From assembly GCA_016281495.1 (NCBI GenBank), contig JAEEIU010000003.1, positions 1 through 64,000 on the forward strand: DNA of 64,000 nucleotides, given 5' to 3'. Position numbers and translations under genes: made by a program. The notes below the pieces were generated by a model, which was not told the DNA's origin, ran no database searches, and saw only the letters and a program-made list of their open reading frames with translations. Positions 53,606-62,158 of this stretch are shown in pieces (the stretch's first letter is position 1; each line of letters begins with the position of its first letter). Source of the DNA: Treponema sp. (GTDB taxonomy: Bacteria > Spirochaetota > Spirochaetia > Treponematales > Treponemataceae).

Positions 53606-54280
53606 TTGATGAAAAAAAATAAGCTCAGGAAAATTTTTACGGCACTTTTTGCCATTATTGGCATTCTGCTGATGATTCTTGTAATATGCACAGTCAGATT
53701 AAAGATTAAGACCAAAGCAATTTCGAATGACTATACCGGCATTTATCAGGATGAAAAATATTCAACACCGGTTTTCATAGACGGCATTCAGGTTATAACG
53801 CAGGACGTTTCATGCGGTTATGCTGTCATAGAAATGATTTCAACATGGAGCGGACACAACATTACCGAAGAAAGCTTGTATTCAGAATACGGCAAGGTCG
53901 TAACATCAACAGGAAAAGCATTTTGCAGCGAGATGAACAAGCAGTTCCCCGAATACAAGACGACAATGCGCAAGTATTTGAAAAACACGGAATTACTCGA
54001 CATCGTTTACAAAAGCCTTGAAAAAGGTAAACCCGTACCATTTGAATGGGCCGCCCAATTCGAGGATGAATGGACCCTGCACTATTCGCTGATCACCGGA
54101 ATGGATGTACCCGCCAATAAAATGTACATCGCAAATCCCTATGGTTATAAGGAGGAAATTTCAATTGAAGAATTCCTTTCCCGCACAAGCTATGAATCAT
54201 ACGACCCAATGCCCCTATTCCTAAAGCTGGGTTTTGTAACCGGCATTTTTGAAAAGAACACCGTCTTCATCATGGAATAG
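53606..54280 (+). CDS. Membrane-anchored C39-like cysteine peptidase
   Basis: 224 residues. One N-terminal membrane helix (IFTALFAIIGILLMILVICTV) anchors a papain-like domain: catalytic Cys in VSCGYAVIEMIS, His in HYSLITGM and Asn/Asp in IANPYG, the order of C39/C39_2 peptidases. No ABC transporter or leader-peptide gene is next to it, so a bacteriocin role is not supported. It may process exported proteins or be a stand-alone hydrolase. Confidence 0.78.
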   Translation: MMKKNKLRKIFTALFAIIGILLMILVICTVRLKIKTKAISNDYTGIYQDEKYSTPVFIDGIQVITQDVSCGYAVIEMISTWSGHNITEESLYSEYGKVVTSTGKAFCSEMNKQFPEYKTTMRKYLKNTELLDIVYKSLEKGKPVPFEWAAQFEDEWTLHYSLITGMDVPANKMYIANPYGYKEEISIEEFLSRTSYESYDPMPLFLKLGFVTGIFEKNTVFIME

Positions 54281-54309
54281 TCCCGGCATGAGTAGTATTT
54301 AGGGCTTTA

Positions 54310-54648
54310 TTGGTCAACTGTTTTTTCTTCCACAACAAAAGTCATACCACTAAGGAAGCTGAATCAACGGAGGATGGCACAAAAGAAAACACTGACCTTT
54401 ATTCATCCATGACGGGAGCCGTAAAGCTTCTTTATGGAACTTTAAAATGCGCGCTTTGGCTTGTGCTTGTTAACCTTGCCGGGGGAACCCTTATCTCACA
54501 TTTCAGGATGGGACTAACATGGCCTGTGTCCATCGAAGCAGGGGCCTTTTCGTCATTCAAAAACGTTTTGTTCATCATTCTTCCAATTCCCACGGCATTT
54601 CTGGTCATAAAGATTTGGATGGACAAGACGACTAAGCCATCAACATAA
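54310..54648 (+). CDS. Small membrane protein, uncertain start
   Basis: The frame has no ATG before about 54409; a TTG at 54310 gives 112 residues. Two hydrophobic segments (CALWLVLVNLAGGTLIS and VLFIILPIPTAFLVIKIW) are seen. No homolog is recognised. A good GGAGG at about 54369 leads to an ATG in another frame that soon ends, so this may be a decayed gene. Confidence 0.4.
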   Translation: MVNCFFFHNKSHTTKEAESTEDGTKENTDLYSSMTGAVKLLYGTLKCALWLVLVNLAGGTLISHFRMGLTWPVSIEAGAFSSFKNVLFIILPIPTAFLVIKIWMDKTTKPST

Positions 54649-54772
54649 TTTTTTTTAATCAAAATTTTTTTAAACATATCATATTATGATAGAATCGTGT
54701 TGTATATTCTAGGTGAATGATAAAGAGAACAAATGTAGGATTACAGAACTGAAGCTGCAAAAGGAGGACAAC

Positions 54773-55816
54773 ATGGCTATTGGAAAATCTTCATTACACA
54801 GACCAAGACGGGGCAGAAGGAATTCATGCACCATAATGGCAGAGACGAAGACAGAGGCATATTCTTACTGCTACTATTATTACAACATTTTTGAAAAGGT
54901 CTCTAACATCAAACTCATTGATGATTACGATGACCTTGCATACAGTTTTGTAAATCTTTGTGATCAGCTTGAAAAAACGGACCGCCTGAAATCATTGCTG
55001 ACAAATGAAATCAGCAAACTTGAAAAGGACAATCTTCTTGTTCGCTACAAGGAACATCTTTCCGAGGAAATACGTTTTGGTGAATCAGACCTTTTGTTTC
55101 AGTATGAGCAGGACAAGCGTGTTGAACGGAAAATTGATGACGAACAAATGTCCGAAAACGTGATTAATCTTTTCAGGATTCTTTATGTCACCAAGGAACC
55201 TATTTTCTCCACGATTATCAACACCGTAATTTTTGATGACTCCGATTCGCTTGAATTAAAATCAAAGCTTACCCTTAATAAGAAAACAAGGAATATGGTC
55301 AACGACATTTCCAAGACCAGGTTCCTTATGGAACAGGTTGGCCTTTCAGAAGATGAGGCACGCTACATTCTGTTAAAGAGCCGTTTTGATGGTCAACGAA
55401 TTATAAATAACCTTCTTGATGAAGAGTTTGAAAACAAAAAGGATGCGGACAAGTGCATTGCGAACATCATCGGCATTTCATACAACGAATACCGGCAGAT
55501 GCTCCGTGCTGACCAAAAGCTCAAGTCATTCGGTTTTGTGGACAAGGATGGAGATTATGACAGTGATCTGGACAGCTGCATTATCGAGCAGTCCATTGAC
55601 CCGTATTTTTCGGATTTGCTCAAGCCTCTTGATTGCAGCGGGGCATATTCACTTGATTCGTTCTCCGTGAAAAAAGAATCCGTTGACATTACCCTTGACC
55701 TGCTTAAAGGCAAGAATCCTGTTTCAATCCTCTTTTATGGAAAACCTGGAGCAGGCAAAACTGAACTTGCTAAATCAATTTGTAAGGAAATTGGAAAAAC
55801 TTATTGCATCCTATGA
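54773..55816 (+). pseudogene. Truncated AAA ATPase, cut just after Walker A
   Basis: 347 residues from ATG 54773 (AAAGGAGG site). A long helical N-terminal region of the kind seen before AAA domains in anti-phage or prophage ATPases leads to FYGKPGAGKTELAKSI (Walker A) at about residue 325-340, then the frame ends after 15 more residues. Walker B, sensor and arginine-finger regions are missing. In another frame from the junction (about 55788-55802) a different protein's coiled-coil tail begins. A deletion has thus joined two genes. No ATPase activity is expected. Confidence 0.8.
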
Positions 55817-56021
55817 AGCAGAACTGAGGCAAAAGAAAATGGAGATGAAGAAACTTTTCAAGCATGGAAAAATTTCGGAAAAAGAATACAAGTCTGTCAT
55901 TGAACAGCTGAGGGAGATGGAACTTAAAATCCACAGGACAAAATTTGATTTCTACAGGCAGCTTGAAGAAGAATACGAAATAGACCTAGAGGGCATAAAA
56001 CATTTGCTTTTGGGGGAATGA
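55797..56021 (+). pseudogene. C-terminal coiled-coil remnant of another protein
   Basis: About 74 residues in the +1-shifted frame: charged, heptad-like KKMEMKKLFKHGKISEKEYK and IHRTKFDFYRQLEEEY. It lacks its own start and ribosome binding site and begins exactly where the AAA gene breaks, sharing AAATTGGAAAAACT with it. Probably the 3' end of a deleted neighbour. Confidence 0.6.
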
Positions 56022-56295
56022 ATCTCTTGCGACATAAAAGCACCATCTGTCCCTGTCTGGAACCGGCATGCGTTCATTTGTTTCCGGGTTCACGCAGAAA
56101 TCATTTCCTGTTTTGTATTCAAGGTCAAGGAAACACTGCTCAAGGTTAAACCTTATGTTCTGTTCGCCGCCTAATTTCCTGCGTTCACATTCCGTCACGG
56201 CCTGTGAGCCTGTATCCGTTTTAGGGCATCATCATGAAAATGGGTCGCCTTTTAAGCGACATGTTATTGCTGGGAGTCGCTGCAATGAACAGTCA

Positions 56296-56315
56296 TTTTA
56301 TTGCCTTTTGACGTA
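56296..56315. repeat. 20-bp direct repeat, copy 1
   Basis: TTTTATTGCCTTTTGACGTA. Copy 2 lies at 57351-57370 with one mismatch and the same orientation. The pair brackets the exported-protein gene at 56332-57237. Confidence 0.65.
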
Positions 56316-56331
56316 GTATTATTTCAAAAAA

Positions 56332-57237
56332 TCATTTTCTATATTTGAATGTCACGAATTTGTTGTCTTCAATTGCATAGACTTTCTTTTTGTCCGGACT
56401 GTAACAAAGCTTTGAAATGCGGGTAACATTGTGTCTGAACAAATCGTCGCTTGATAATTCCAAAACACCGCTTGCATCAATTCTCCAAAACAGTTCCGGT
56501 GGAACAACGGATATTTCCTTTTTTATTATTTTTTCTCCATCTTCTGTCATAAATTCTTTTTCTGTTATTGTTCCAAGGGTTGCCGCTACAGATTTTCCTT
56601 GTATGGTTTCCGCTCCAAAATCTGAGAAGTCAAAATACCTTTCAATTTTCCCGTCTGAAGAAATAAGGTCCAGTGATGATTCCAGCAGCTCTTCTTCTGT
56701 CCAGGCTGTGATATTTCTTTTGTCAGACAAAGGCAAAAAGGATTTTTTCTGGAAATTATAGATTTTTATTCCCTCCACCGTATCCAAAATCATTCCCTTT
56801 TCGTAAATTCCACAAATATGTCCCCAGCTGAAATGCGAGACAGTTTCCACAAGTTTTTTTGTATCTTTTATTACATCCGAAAATTTGATTTTTGCATATT
56901 CAATTCCGTTTTTATAGACTGTAAAAATAATCCAGTTTTTCTTGTAATTCTGTGGTATAAGATCCGGATAGTGACATACAGTACAGTAAGTTCCACTGTC
57001 ATCCAGAAACACCGTTCCATCCGTTCCATAGAATTTAGATATTTCCCAGATAGGTGAAGTCTCTTCCTCTGATTTCAGATAGCATGATGTTTTGTTATTG
57101 TCATAATCTAAATAAAGATAATATTTGCCGTTGCTTGAGGAAACTGTATATGATTTTTCAGAATTCAATAATGGTTCATCTGCAAAAACAGCGGTAACTA
57201 AAAAGGACAGGACTATCCCAAATATACTTTTTTTCAT
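56332..57237 (-). CDS. Exported protein of unknown function
   Basis: 301 residues with a signal peptide (KKSIFGIVLSFLVTAVFA, cleavage after VFA). The mature part is beta-rich with repeating short strands (SSNGKYYLYLDYD, SPDKKKVYAIEDNKF), suggesting a propeller or WD-like periplasmic protein. No family is recognised. It stands alone between 20-bp direct repeats. Confidence 0.65.
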   Translation of the reverse strand: MKKSIFGIVLSFLVTAVFADEPLLNSEKSYTVSSSNGKYYLYLDYDNNKTSCYLKSEEETSPIWEISKFYGTDGTVFLDDSGTYCTVCHYPDLIPQNYKKNWIIFTVYKNGIEYAKIKFSDVIKDTKKLVETVSHFSWGHICGIYEKGMILDTVEGIKIYNFQKKSFLPLSDKRNITAWTEEELLESSLDLISSDGKIERYFDFSDFGAETIQGKSVAATLGTITEKEFMTEDGEKIIKKEISVVPPELFWRIDASGVLELSSDDLFRHNVTRISKLCYSPDKKKVYAIEDNKFVTFKYRK

Positions 57238-57559
57238 TTGATTTCTCCTACAACAGTTTTACATGAATTTAGACTTTCATAATCTATAATAAAGCATAAC
57301 ACAGTAATCTATATAAAACAAGACCTGCCTGAAAACCACGCGGAGCATTTTTTTATTGTCTTTTGACGTAAAATTTATTATATTTAATCTGTAAAGCCTG
57401 CTGCACAGAAGACTATATCCAGTGACTAGAGAATTTTTTTAGCATGTGCAGTTATAAGATTGCCGTGTTGAACGCGGAAAGACACGTTTATTTTTCTTTA
57501 CCACAATTCAGGCCTGAAGCTGGACTGGCGCTGAACAATAATCTCTTGAGGTATGTGGT
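57238..57559. other. 322-bp non-coding gap
   Basis: Holds the minus-strand leader of the exported-protein gene, the second 20-bp direct repeat (57351-57370), and an AT-rich region before the ORF6N gene. No tRNA, riboswitch or further open frame with a ribosome binding site is seen. Confidence 0.6.
57351..57370. repeat. 20-bp direct repeat, copy 2
   Basis: TTTTATTGTCTTTTGACGTA, 19 of 20 identical to copy 1 at 56296-56315, spaced 1055 bp. Confidence 0.65.
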
Positions 57560-58459
57560 ATGGAAAATGAAATTTCAATTCTGGAAGAAAACTCTATTCG
57601 TTCAAAGATTCATGTCATTCGCGGACAACAGGTAATGCTGGATAGAGATTTGGCTGTATTATACCTAGTCGAAACAAAAGTATTAAATCAGGCTGTTAAA
57701 AGAAATATTGTGCGTTTCCCCGAAAACTTTATGTTTCAATTAAATGATACAGAATTTGAAAATTGGAGGTCACAATTTGTGACTTCCAATTCGGACAAAA
57801 TGGGATTAAGACGTCCTCCTTATGCTTTTACGGAACAGGGAGTTGCTATGTTAAGTGCCGTATTAAAAAGCGACACCGCCGTAAGGGTAAGTATTCAGAT
57901 AATGAATGCATTTGTTTCAATGCGCCATTTCTTACAGAATAATGCTGAAATTTTTGTTGAACTAAATGCTATGAGACAACATCAGGTAGATACCGATGTG
58001 CATTTGAAAGAAACTGATAATAAGATAGATAAACTTTTCACGTTGATGGACAAATATAATGTAAAAGAAACACAAGGCATCTTTTTCCAGGGGCAGATTT
58101 TTGATGCCTATGCCAAGTTTGAAAGCTTCCTTTCAGCGGCAAAGAAAGATATTATCCTCATCGATAATTATGTAGATTTGTCAATCCTGCAGCGGCTTGC
58201 AAAAAAGAAGAAAGACGTTAACGTGACTATTTACACCGATCCCAAGACAAAACTGACGGCGCAGGATATTCAGACTTTCAATGCACAGTATCCTACACTT
58301 ACAGTGAATCATACGACAAAAACTCACGACAGATTTTTAATCATCGATAACACAACAATCTATCACATCGGCGCATCATTAAAAGACTTGGGGAAGAGGT
58401 GTTTTGGCTTTAGTATACTGGATTCAAGCTTTATTCCGATGATTTTGAAGATTATATAA
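57560..58459 (+). CDS. ORF6N-domain protein with PLD-like C-terminal domain
   Basis: 299 residues. N-terminal ORF6N (about 10-95): IHVIRGQQVMLDRDLAVLYLVETKVLNQAVKRN and FMFQLNDTEFENWRSQFVTS, a DNA-binding module common in phages and mobile elements. The C-terminal ~130 residues (FFQGQIFDAYAKFESFLSAAKKDIILIDNYVD .. HDRFLIIDNTTIYHIGASLKDLG) resemble a phospholipase-D-like fold with one HxD-type motif. Likely a chromosomal regulator derived from a mobile element. It ends in a strong terminator. Confidence 0.85.
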   Translation: MENEISILEENSIRSKIHVIRGQQVMLDRDLAVLYLVETKVLNQAVKRNIVRFPENFMFQLNDTEFENWRSQFVTSNSDKMGLRRPPYAFTEQGVAMLSAVLKSDTAVRVSIQIMNAFVSMRHFLQNNAEIFVELNAMRQHQVDTDVHLKETDNKIDKLFTLMDKYNVKETQGIFFQGQIFDAYAKFESFLSAAKKDIILIDNYVDLSILQRLAKKKKDVNVTIYTDPKTKLTAQDIQTFNAQYPTLTVNHTTKTHDRFLIIDNTTIYHIGASLKDLGKRCFGFSILDSSFIPMILKII

Positions 58460-58502
58460 AAAAAACGCCAGCCCCGACTCAATCGTAGAACTGGCTTTTT
58501 TG
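58459..58502. terminator. Bidirectional rho-independent terminator
   Basis: GCCAG (58467-58471) pairs with CTGGC (58491-58495), flanked by runs of A and T. It can end both the ORF6N gene and, on the other strand, the carB transcript after the repeats at 58508-58592. Confidence 0.75.
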
Positions 58503-58507
58503 TAAAG

Positions 58508-58592
58508 ATCCCCGGGTCTAGCCCGAGGATGACATCGTTTGACAAGCCCGACAGTGTCATCGTTTGTCATTCCCGCACTTGATGCGGGAATC
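58508..58592. repeat. Degenerate intergenic palindromes
   Basis: GTCATTCCCGCACTTGATGCGGGAATC is spread at 58566-58592 as a stem-loop (ATTCCCGCA/TGCGGGAAT), with a second partial element CCCGGGTCTAGCCCGAGG near 58510. It is the same class as the 67-bp family but with different stem bases. Confidence 0.7.
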
Positions 58593-58594
58593 TC

Positions 58595-61500
58595 TTATTT
58601 TATCAACGAATGATATTCCTGAAGGCTCTTTACTCCACCTTCACCACCATTACCGTTCTTAACAGACTCAATACCCTTTACGGCTGCTAGTGCTCCGGCC
58701 AGCGTCGTTATGTAGCTTACCTTGTACTTGAGGCAGGCCTTGCGGATTGTCTTTCTGTCCTCGGCGTAGTTGCGCTTGGCTTTTGGCGTGTTGATTACAA
58801 GGCATACTTCCTTGTTCATGATCATGTCCACAACGTCAGGACGACCTGCTCCAAGCTTGTTCACTACATCACACTTGATTCCGTTGGTGTTGAAGAAGTC
58901 TGCCGTGCCCTGGGTTGCAACCAGTGTAAAGCCCAGATCCTTCAATGTCTTTCCGATAAAGAGGACCTGATCCTTCTGACCTTCCTTGTTGCTCAAGGAT
59001 ATAAGGACCTTCTTGTTTTCCCATGCGGCTGGTGCGTGCGGGAGTTCTGAACCTGCGGCTTCTTGTGCCTTGTAGAATGCAAGCGGGAATGTTTCTGCGA
59101 GCCCCAGAACCTCACCTGTTGAGCGCATTTCCGGACCAAGAATCGGGTCAACACCCGGGAAGCGGCTCCATGGCAATACAGCTTCCTTTGCCCCGTAATA
59201 TGGAATCTTTTTGTCTTTTAATCCGAGTGACTCAAGCGATTCACCGAGCATCATGCGTGTGGCAAGACGGGCCATCTGTGTGTCGCAGACTTTGCTAACA
59301 AGCGGAACTGTACGAGAGGCGCGGGGGTTTGCTTCGATTACGTAAACCTTTCCGTCTTCAATCGCGTACTGCATGTTCATCAAACCGCAGACATGGAGGT
59401 TTTCCGCAATCTTCTTTGTATATTCCTTGATTGTATCCAGATTGTCCTGTGGAATTGAAACCGGTGGAATTACACATGCACTGTCACCGGAGTGGATTCC
59501 CGCAAGCTCAACGTGCTCCATAACTGCAGGAATATAAACATGCGTGCTGTCTGCCAAAGCGTCGGCCTCGCATTCAAGTGCATTCTTTAAGAAGCGGTCT
59601 ATCAAAAGCGGTCTGTCTGGTGTTACGCCAACTGCCTTTTCAACATATTCCTTAAGGGTTGCCTCGTCGTAGATTACTTCCATTCCACGACCACCAAGAA
59701 CGAATGAAGGACGAATCATAATCGGGTATCCAATCTTATCTGCACATGCCTTGGCCTCGTTAAAGTCAATTGCCATTCCGCTTTCGGGCATAGGAATCTC
59801 AAGCTTTTCCATCATGTGGCGGAACAGGTCACGGTCTTCTGCAATGTCGATTGAATCAATTGAAGTACCCAAGATGTTCACGCCATTTTCCTGAAGCTCG
59901 CGTGCAATGTTAAGCGGGGTCTGGCCACCAAACTGAACGATTACGCCAAACGGCTTTTCCTTTTCATAAATCTGCAGGACATCCTCTGTCGTAACCGGTT
60001 CAAAGTAAAGTTTGTCGGAAGTGTCATAGTCGGTGGAAACAGTCTCCGGGTTGCAGTTTACGATGATTGTCTCATATCCCATTTCCTTGAGCTGCATTGC
60101 CGCATGACAGCAGCAGTAGTCGAACTCAATTCCCTGACCGATTCTGTTTGGACCACCGCCAAGAATCATGATCTTCTTTTTGTTGTCGCTTGCAACACTG
60201 TGGTCCGGTTCATTGTATGTTGAATAATAGTAGTTTGCATTCTTTACGCCGCTAACCGGAACCGCAAGCCATGCCTCGGTGACGCCAAGTTCCTTTCGCT
60301 TGTCACGGATGGCCTTTTCGCTGACCTTGAGGATCTTGCTGAGGTATTTGTCGCTGAATCCGTCCTTCTTTGCCTTAATCAAAAGTTCATCGGCAGGAAC
60401 ACGGCCCGGAGTCTTGAGCATTTCTTCTTCCAGATCAACAAGTTCCTTCATCTGTTCAAGGAAGAATTTCTTGACATAAGTGATTTCATGAAGCTTATCC
60501 AGCGGAACACCCTTGCGGATTGCCTCGTACAGCTGGAAGTATCTTTCGCTAGAGGCAGTCTTGAGCATCTCACACAACTCGTCCGCGCTCTTTCTGTTAA
60601 AGTCCTTTGCAAAACCCAGACCACTGCGGCCATTTTCAAGACAGCGGATAGCCTTCTGGAATGTTTCCTTGAACGTCTTTCCAATGGACATGACTTCACC
60701 GACAGCCTTCATGCTTGTACCGATGGAATCTTCAACCCCACGGAATTTTTCAAATGCCCAGCGTGCAAACTTAAGAACGACATAATCACCGTCAGGAGCT
60801 CCACCCGGAGTATATTTTTCAAGAGTACCGTCACGCCAGTATGGAATCTCGTCCAAAGTCATGCCGGAAGCCAGTTTTGCAGAAATCAGCGCAATAGGGA
60901 AACCTGTAGCCTTAGAAGCAAGAGCAGAAGAGCGGCTAGTACGTGGGTTGATTTCAATAATAACAACGCGTCCAGTCTTTGGATTATGCGCAAACTGAAC
61001 GTTAGTACCGCCGATAACACCGATTGATTCAACAATCTTGAATGCATCCCTCTTGAGCCTCTCTTCCAGTTCCTTGTCAATCGTCAGGAATGGAGCAGAA
61101 CAGAAGCTGTCTCCAGTGTGAACGCCAACCGCATCAATGTTTTCTATAAAACAGATTGCAATCATCTGGTTCTTTGCATCGCGGACAACCTCAACCTCAA
61201 GCTCTTCCCAGCCAAGGATTGATTCTTCTATAAGACACTGATGGGTCATGGACAGGTCAAGACCGTTTGTAACGATAGTGCGCAGTTCCTCAACATTGTA
61301 GCAGAAGCCGCCACCCTGACCGCCCATCGTATAAGCCGGACGAACAACCAGCGGGAATCCGATTTCCTCGGCAATCTTTTCGGCTCCCTCAACAGTATGG
61401 CAGATTCCGGAGCGGGGAGTGTCGATACCCAGGGACTTCATGGTTTCCTTAAAAATCTCACGGTCCTCACCGCGTTCAATTGCATCAAGGTTTACACCGA

Positions 61501-61843
61501 TTACCTTTACGCCGTATTTGTCAAGGACACCAGCCTTGTTCAGTTCCATCGCCATGTTCAAGCCAGTCTGACCTCCAAGATTCGGCAAGAGGGCATCAGG
61601 ACGTTCCTTTTCAATAATCTGTGAAAGACGTTCCACATTAAGCGGCTCAATATAAGTAGCATCCGCCATAACCGGGTCCGTCATAATCGTTGCCGGGTTT
61701 GAGTTAACCAGTACAATCTTGTACCCCTGTTCGCGCAAAGCCTTACAAGCCTGAGTTCCCGAATAATCAAACTCACAAGCCTGTCCAATAACAATAGGCC
61801 CCGAACCAATAATCAAAACCTTGTTAATGTCTGTTCTTTTCAT
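58595..61843 (-). CDS. carB: Carbamoyl-phosphate synthase large subunit, second copy
   Basis: 1082 residues, full length: GSGPIVIGQACEFDYSGTQACKAL in the first ATP-grasp half, GGGPNRIGQGIEFDYCCCHA in the second, and a C-terminal MGS domain (QVLFIGKTLKDLGFTLVATQGTADFF). It makes carbamoyl phosphate from bicarbonate, ATP and glutamine-derived ammonia. It is not a recent duplicate of the carB half at 2211; the two sequences differ widely. One may be arginine-specific, the other pyrimidine-specific. No carA is in the window. A GGAG site precedes the ATG at 61843. Confidence 0.95.
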   Translation of the reverse strand: MKRTDINKVLIIGSGPIVIGQACEFDYSGTQACKALREQGYKIVLVNSNPATIMTDPVMADATYIEPLNVERLSQIIEKERPDALLPNLGGQTGLNMAMELNKAGVLDKYGVKVIGVNLDAIERGEDREIFKETMKSLGIDTPRSGICHTVEGAEKIAEEIGFPLVVRPAYTMGGQGGGFCYNVEELRTIVTNGLDLSMTHQCLIEESILGWEELEVEVVRDAKNQMIAICFIENIDAVGVHTGDSFCSAPFLTIDKELEERLKRDAFKIVESIGVIGGTNVQFAHNPKTGRVVIIEINPRTSRSSALASKATGFPIALISAKLASGMTLDEIPYWRDGTLEKYTPGGAPDGDYVVLKFARWAFEKFRGVEDSIGTSMKAVGEVMSIGKTFKETFQKAIRCLENGRSGLGFAKDFNRKSADELCEMLKTASSERYFQLYEAIRKGVPLDKLHEITYVKKFFLEQMKELVDLEEEMLKTPGRVPADELLIKAKKDGFSDKYLSKILKVSEKAIRDKRKELGVTEAWLAVPVSGVKNANYYYSTYNEPDHSVASDNKKKIMILGGGPNRIGQGIEFDYCCCHAAMQLKEMGYETIIVNCNPETVSTDYDTSDKLYFEPVTTEDVLQIYEKEKPFGVIVQFGGQTPLNIARELQENGVNILGTSIDSIDIAEDRDLFRHMMEKLEIPMPESGMAIDFNEAKACADKIGYPIMIRPSFVLGGRGMEVIYDEATLKEYVEKAVGVTPDRPLLIDRFLKNALECEADALADSTHVYIPAVMEHVELAGIHSGDSACVIPPVSIPQDNLDTIKEYTKKIAENLHVCGLMNMQYAIEDGKVYVIEANPRASRTVPLVSKVCDTQMARLATRMMLGESLESLGLKDKKIPYYGAKEAVLPWSRFPGVDPILGPEMRSTGEVLGLAETFPLAFYKAQEAAGSELPHAPAAWENKKVLISLSNKEGQKDQVLFIGKTLKDLGFTLVATQGTADFFNTNGIKCDVVNKLGAGRPDVVDMIMNKEVCLVINTPKAKRNYAEDRKTIRKACLKYKVSYITTLAGALAAVKGIESVKNGNGGEGGVKSLQEYHSLIK

Positions 61844-62158
61844 CTATATACACTCCTATAAAAACCTGAAAAAAAAAGCGGAACCCTTAAACAAGAATTC
61901 CGCCGTTAAAATTCAAATAAAAATAGTATGAACTGTCTTATTTTTCAAGAGAATCAACTTTCCAGAACAAAGTACAGTTTTCATACTGAAACCACACTAT
62001 ATCAGAAATCCGGGTTTTGTGCTAGTCCCCTGTCTGTATACCTTCCCTTCATTTTCCTAATACCCCAATCTGCCGGTAGATTTGAAGGAATTTCAGTAGA
62101 AAATGTAGCCCTTTAGTGGTATAATTAGACATCACCCAAAAAACAGGAGTATTGTTAC
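61844..62158. other. 315-bp divergent region between carB and xylB
   Basis: Contains the carB attenuator hairpin (61869-61903), a plausible minus-strand promoter (-35 TTGAAA, 17 bp, TATTTT) and a possible 23-codon leader frame read from about 61981. On the plus strand it contains a TATAAT (62120-62125) for xylB. No tRNA or known riboswitch pattern is seen. Confidence 0.55.
61869..61903 (-). terminator. carB: Attenuator-like terminator in the carB leader
   Basis: On the coding strand GCGGAA pairs perfectly with TTCCGC across a 14-base loop, followed by nine T, ending about 25 bases before the carB ATG. As xylB is divergent, no upstream gene needs this terminator, so it probably controls carB by attenuation. 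Confidence 0.75.

Noticed and set aside
55986-56198. 70-codon minus-strand frame after the broken AAA gene
   Set aside because: It starts with GTG, has no convincing ribosome binding site or known domain, and lies in a decayed region; it may be a remnant but cannot be supported as a gene.
61844-62158. PyrR-binding leader, T-box or known riboswitch before carB
   Set aside because: Only a simple hairpin with T-run is seen; no conserved T-box, PyrR anti-antiterminator sequence or riboswitch core was found.
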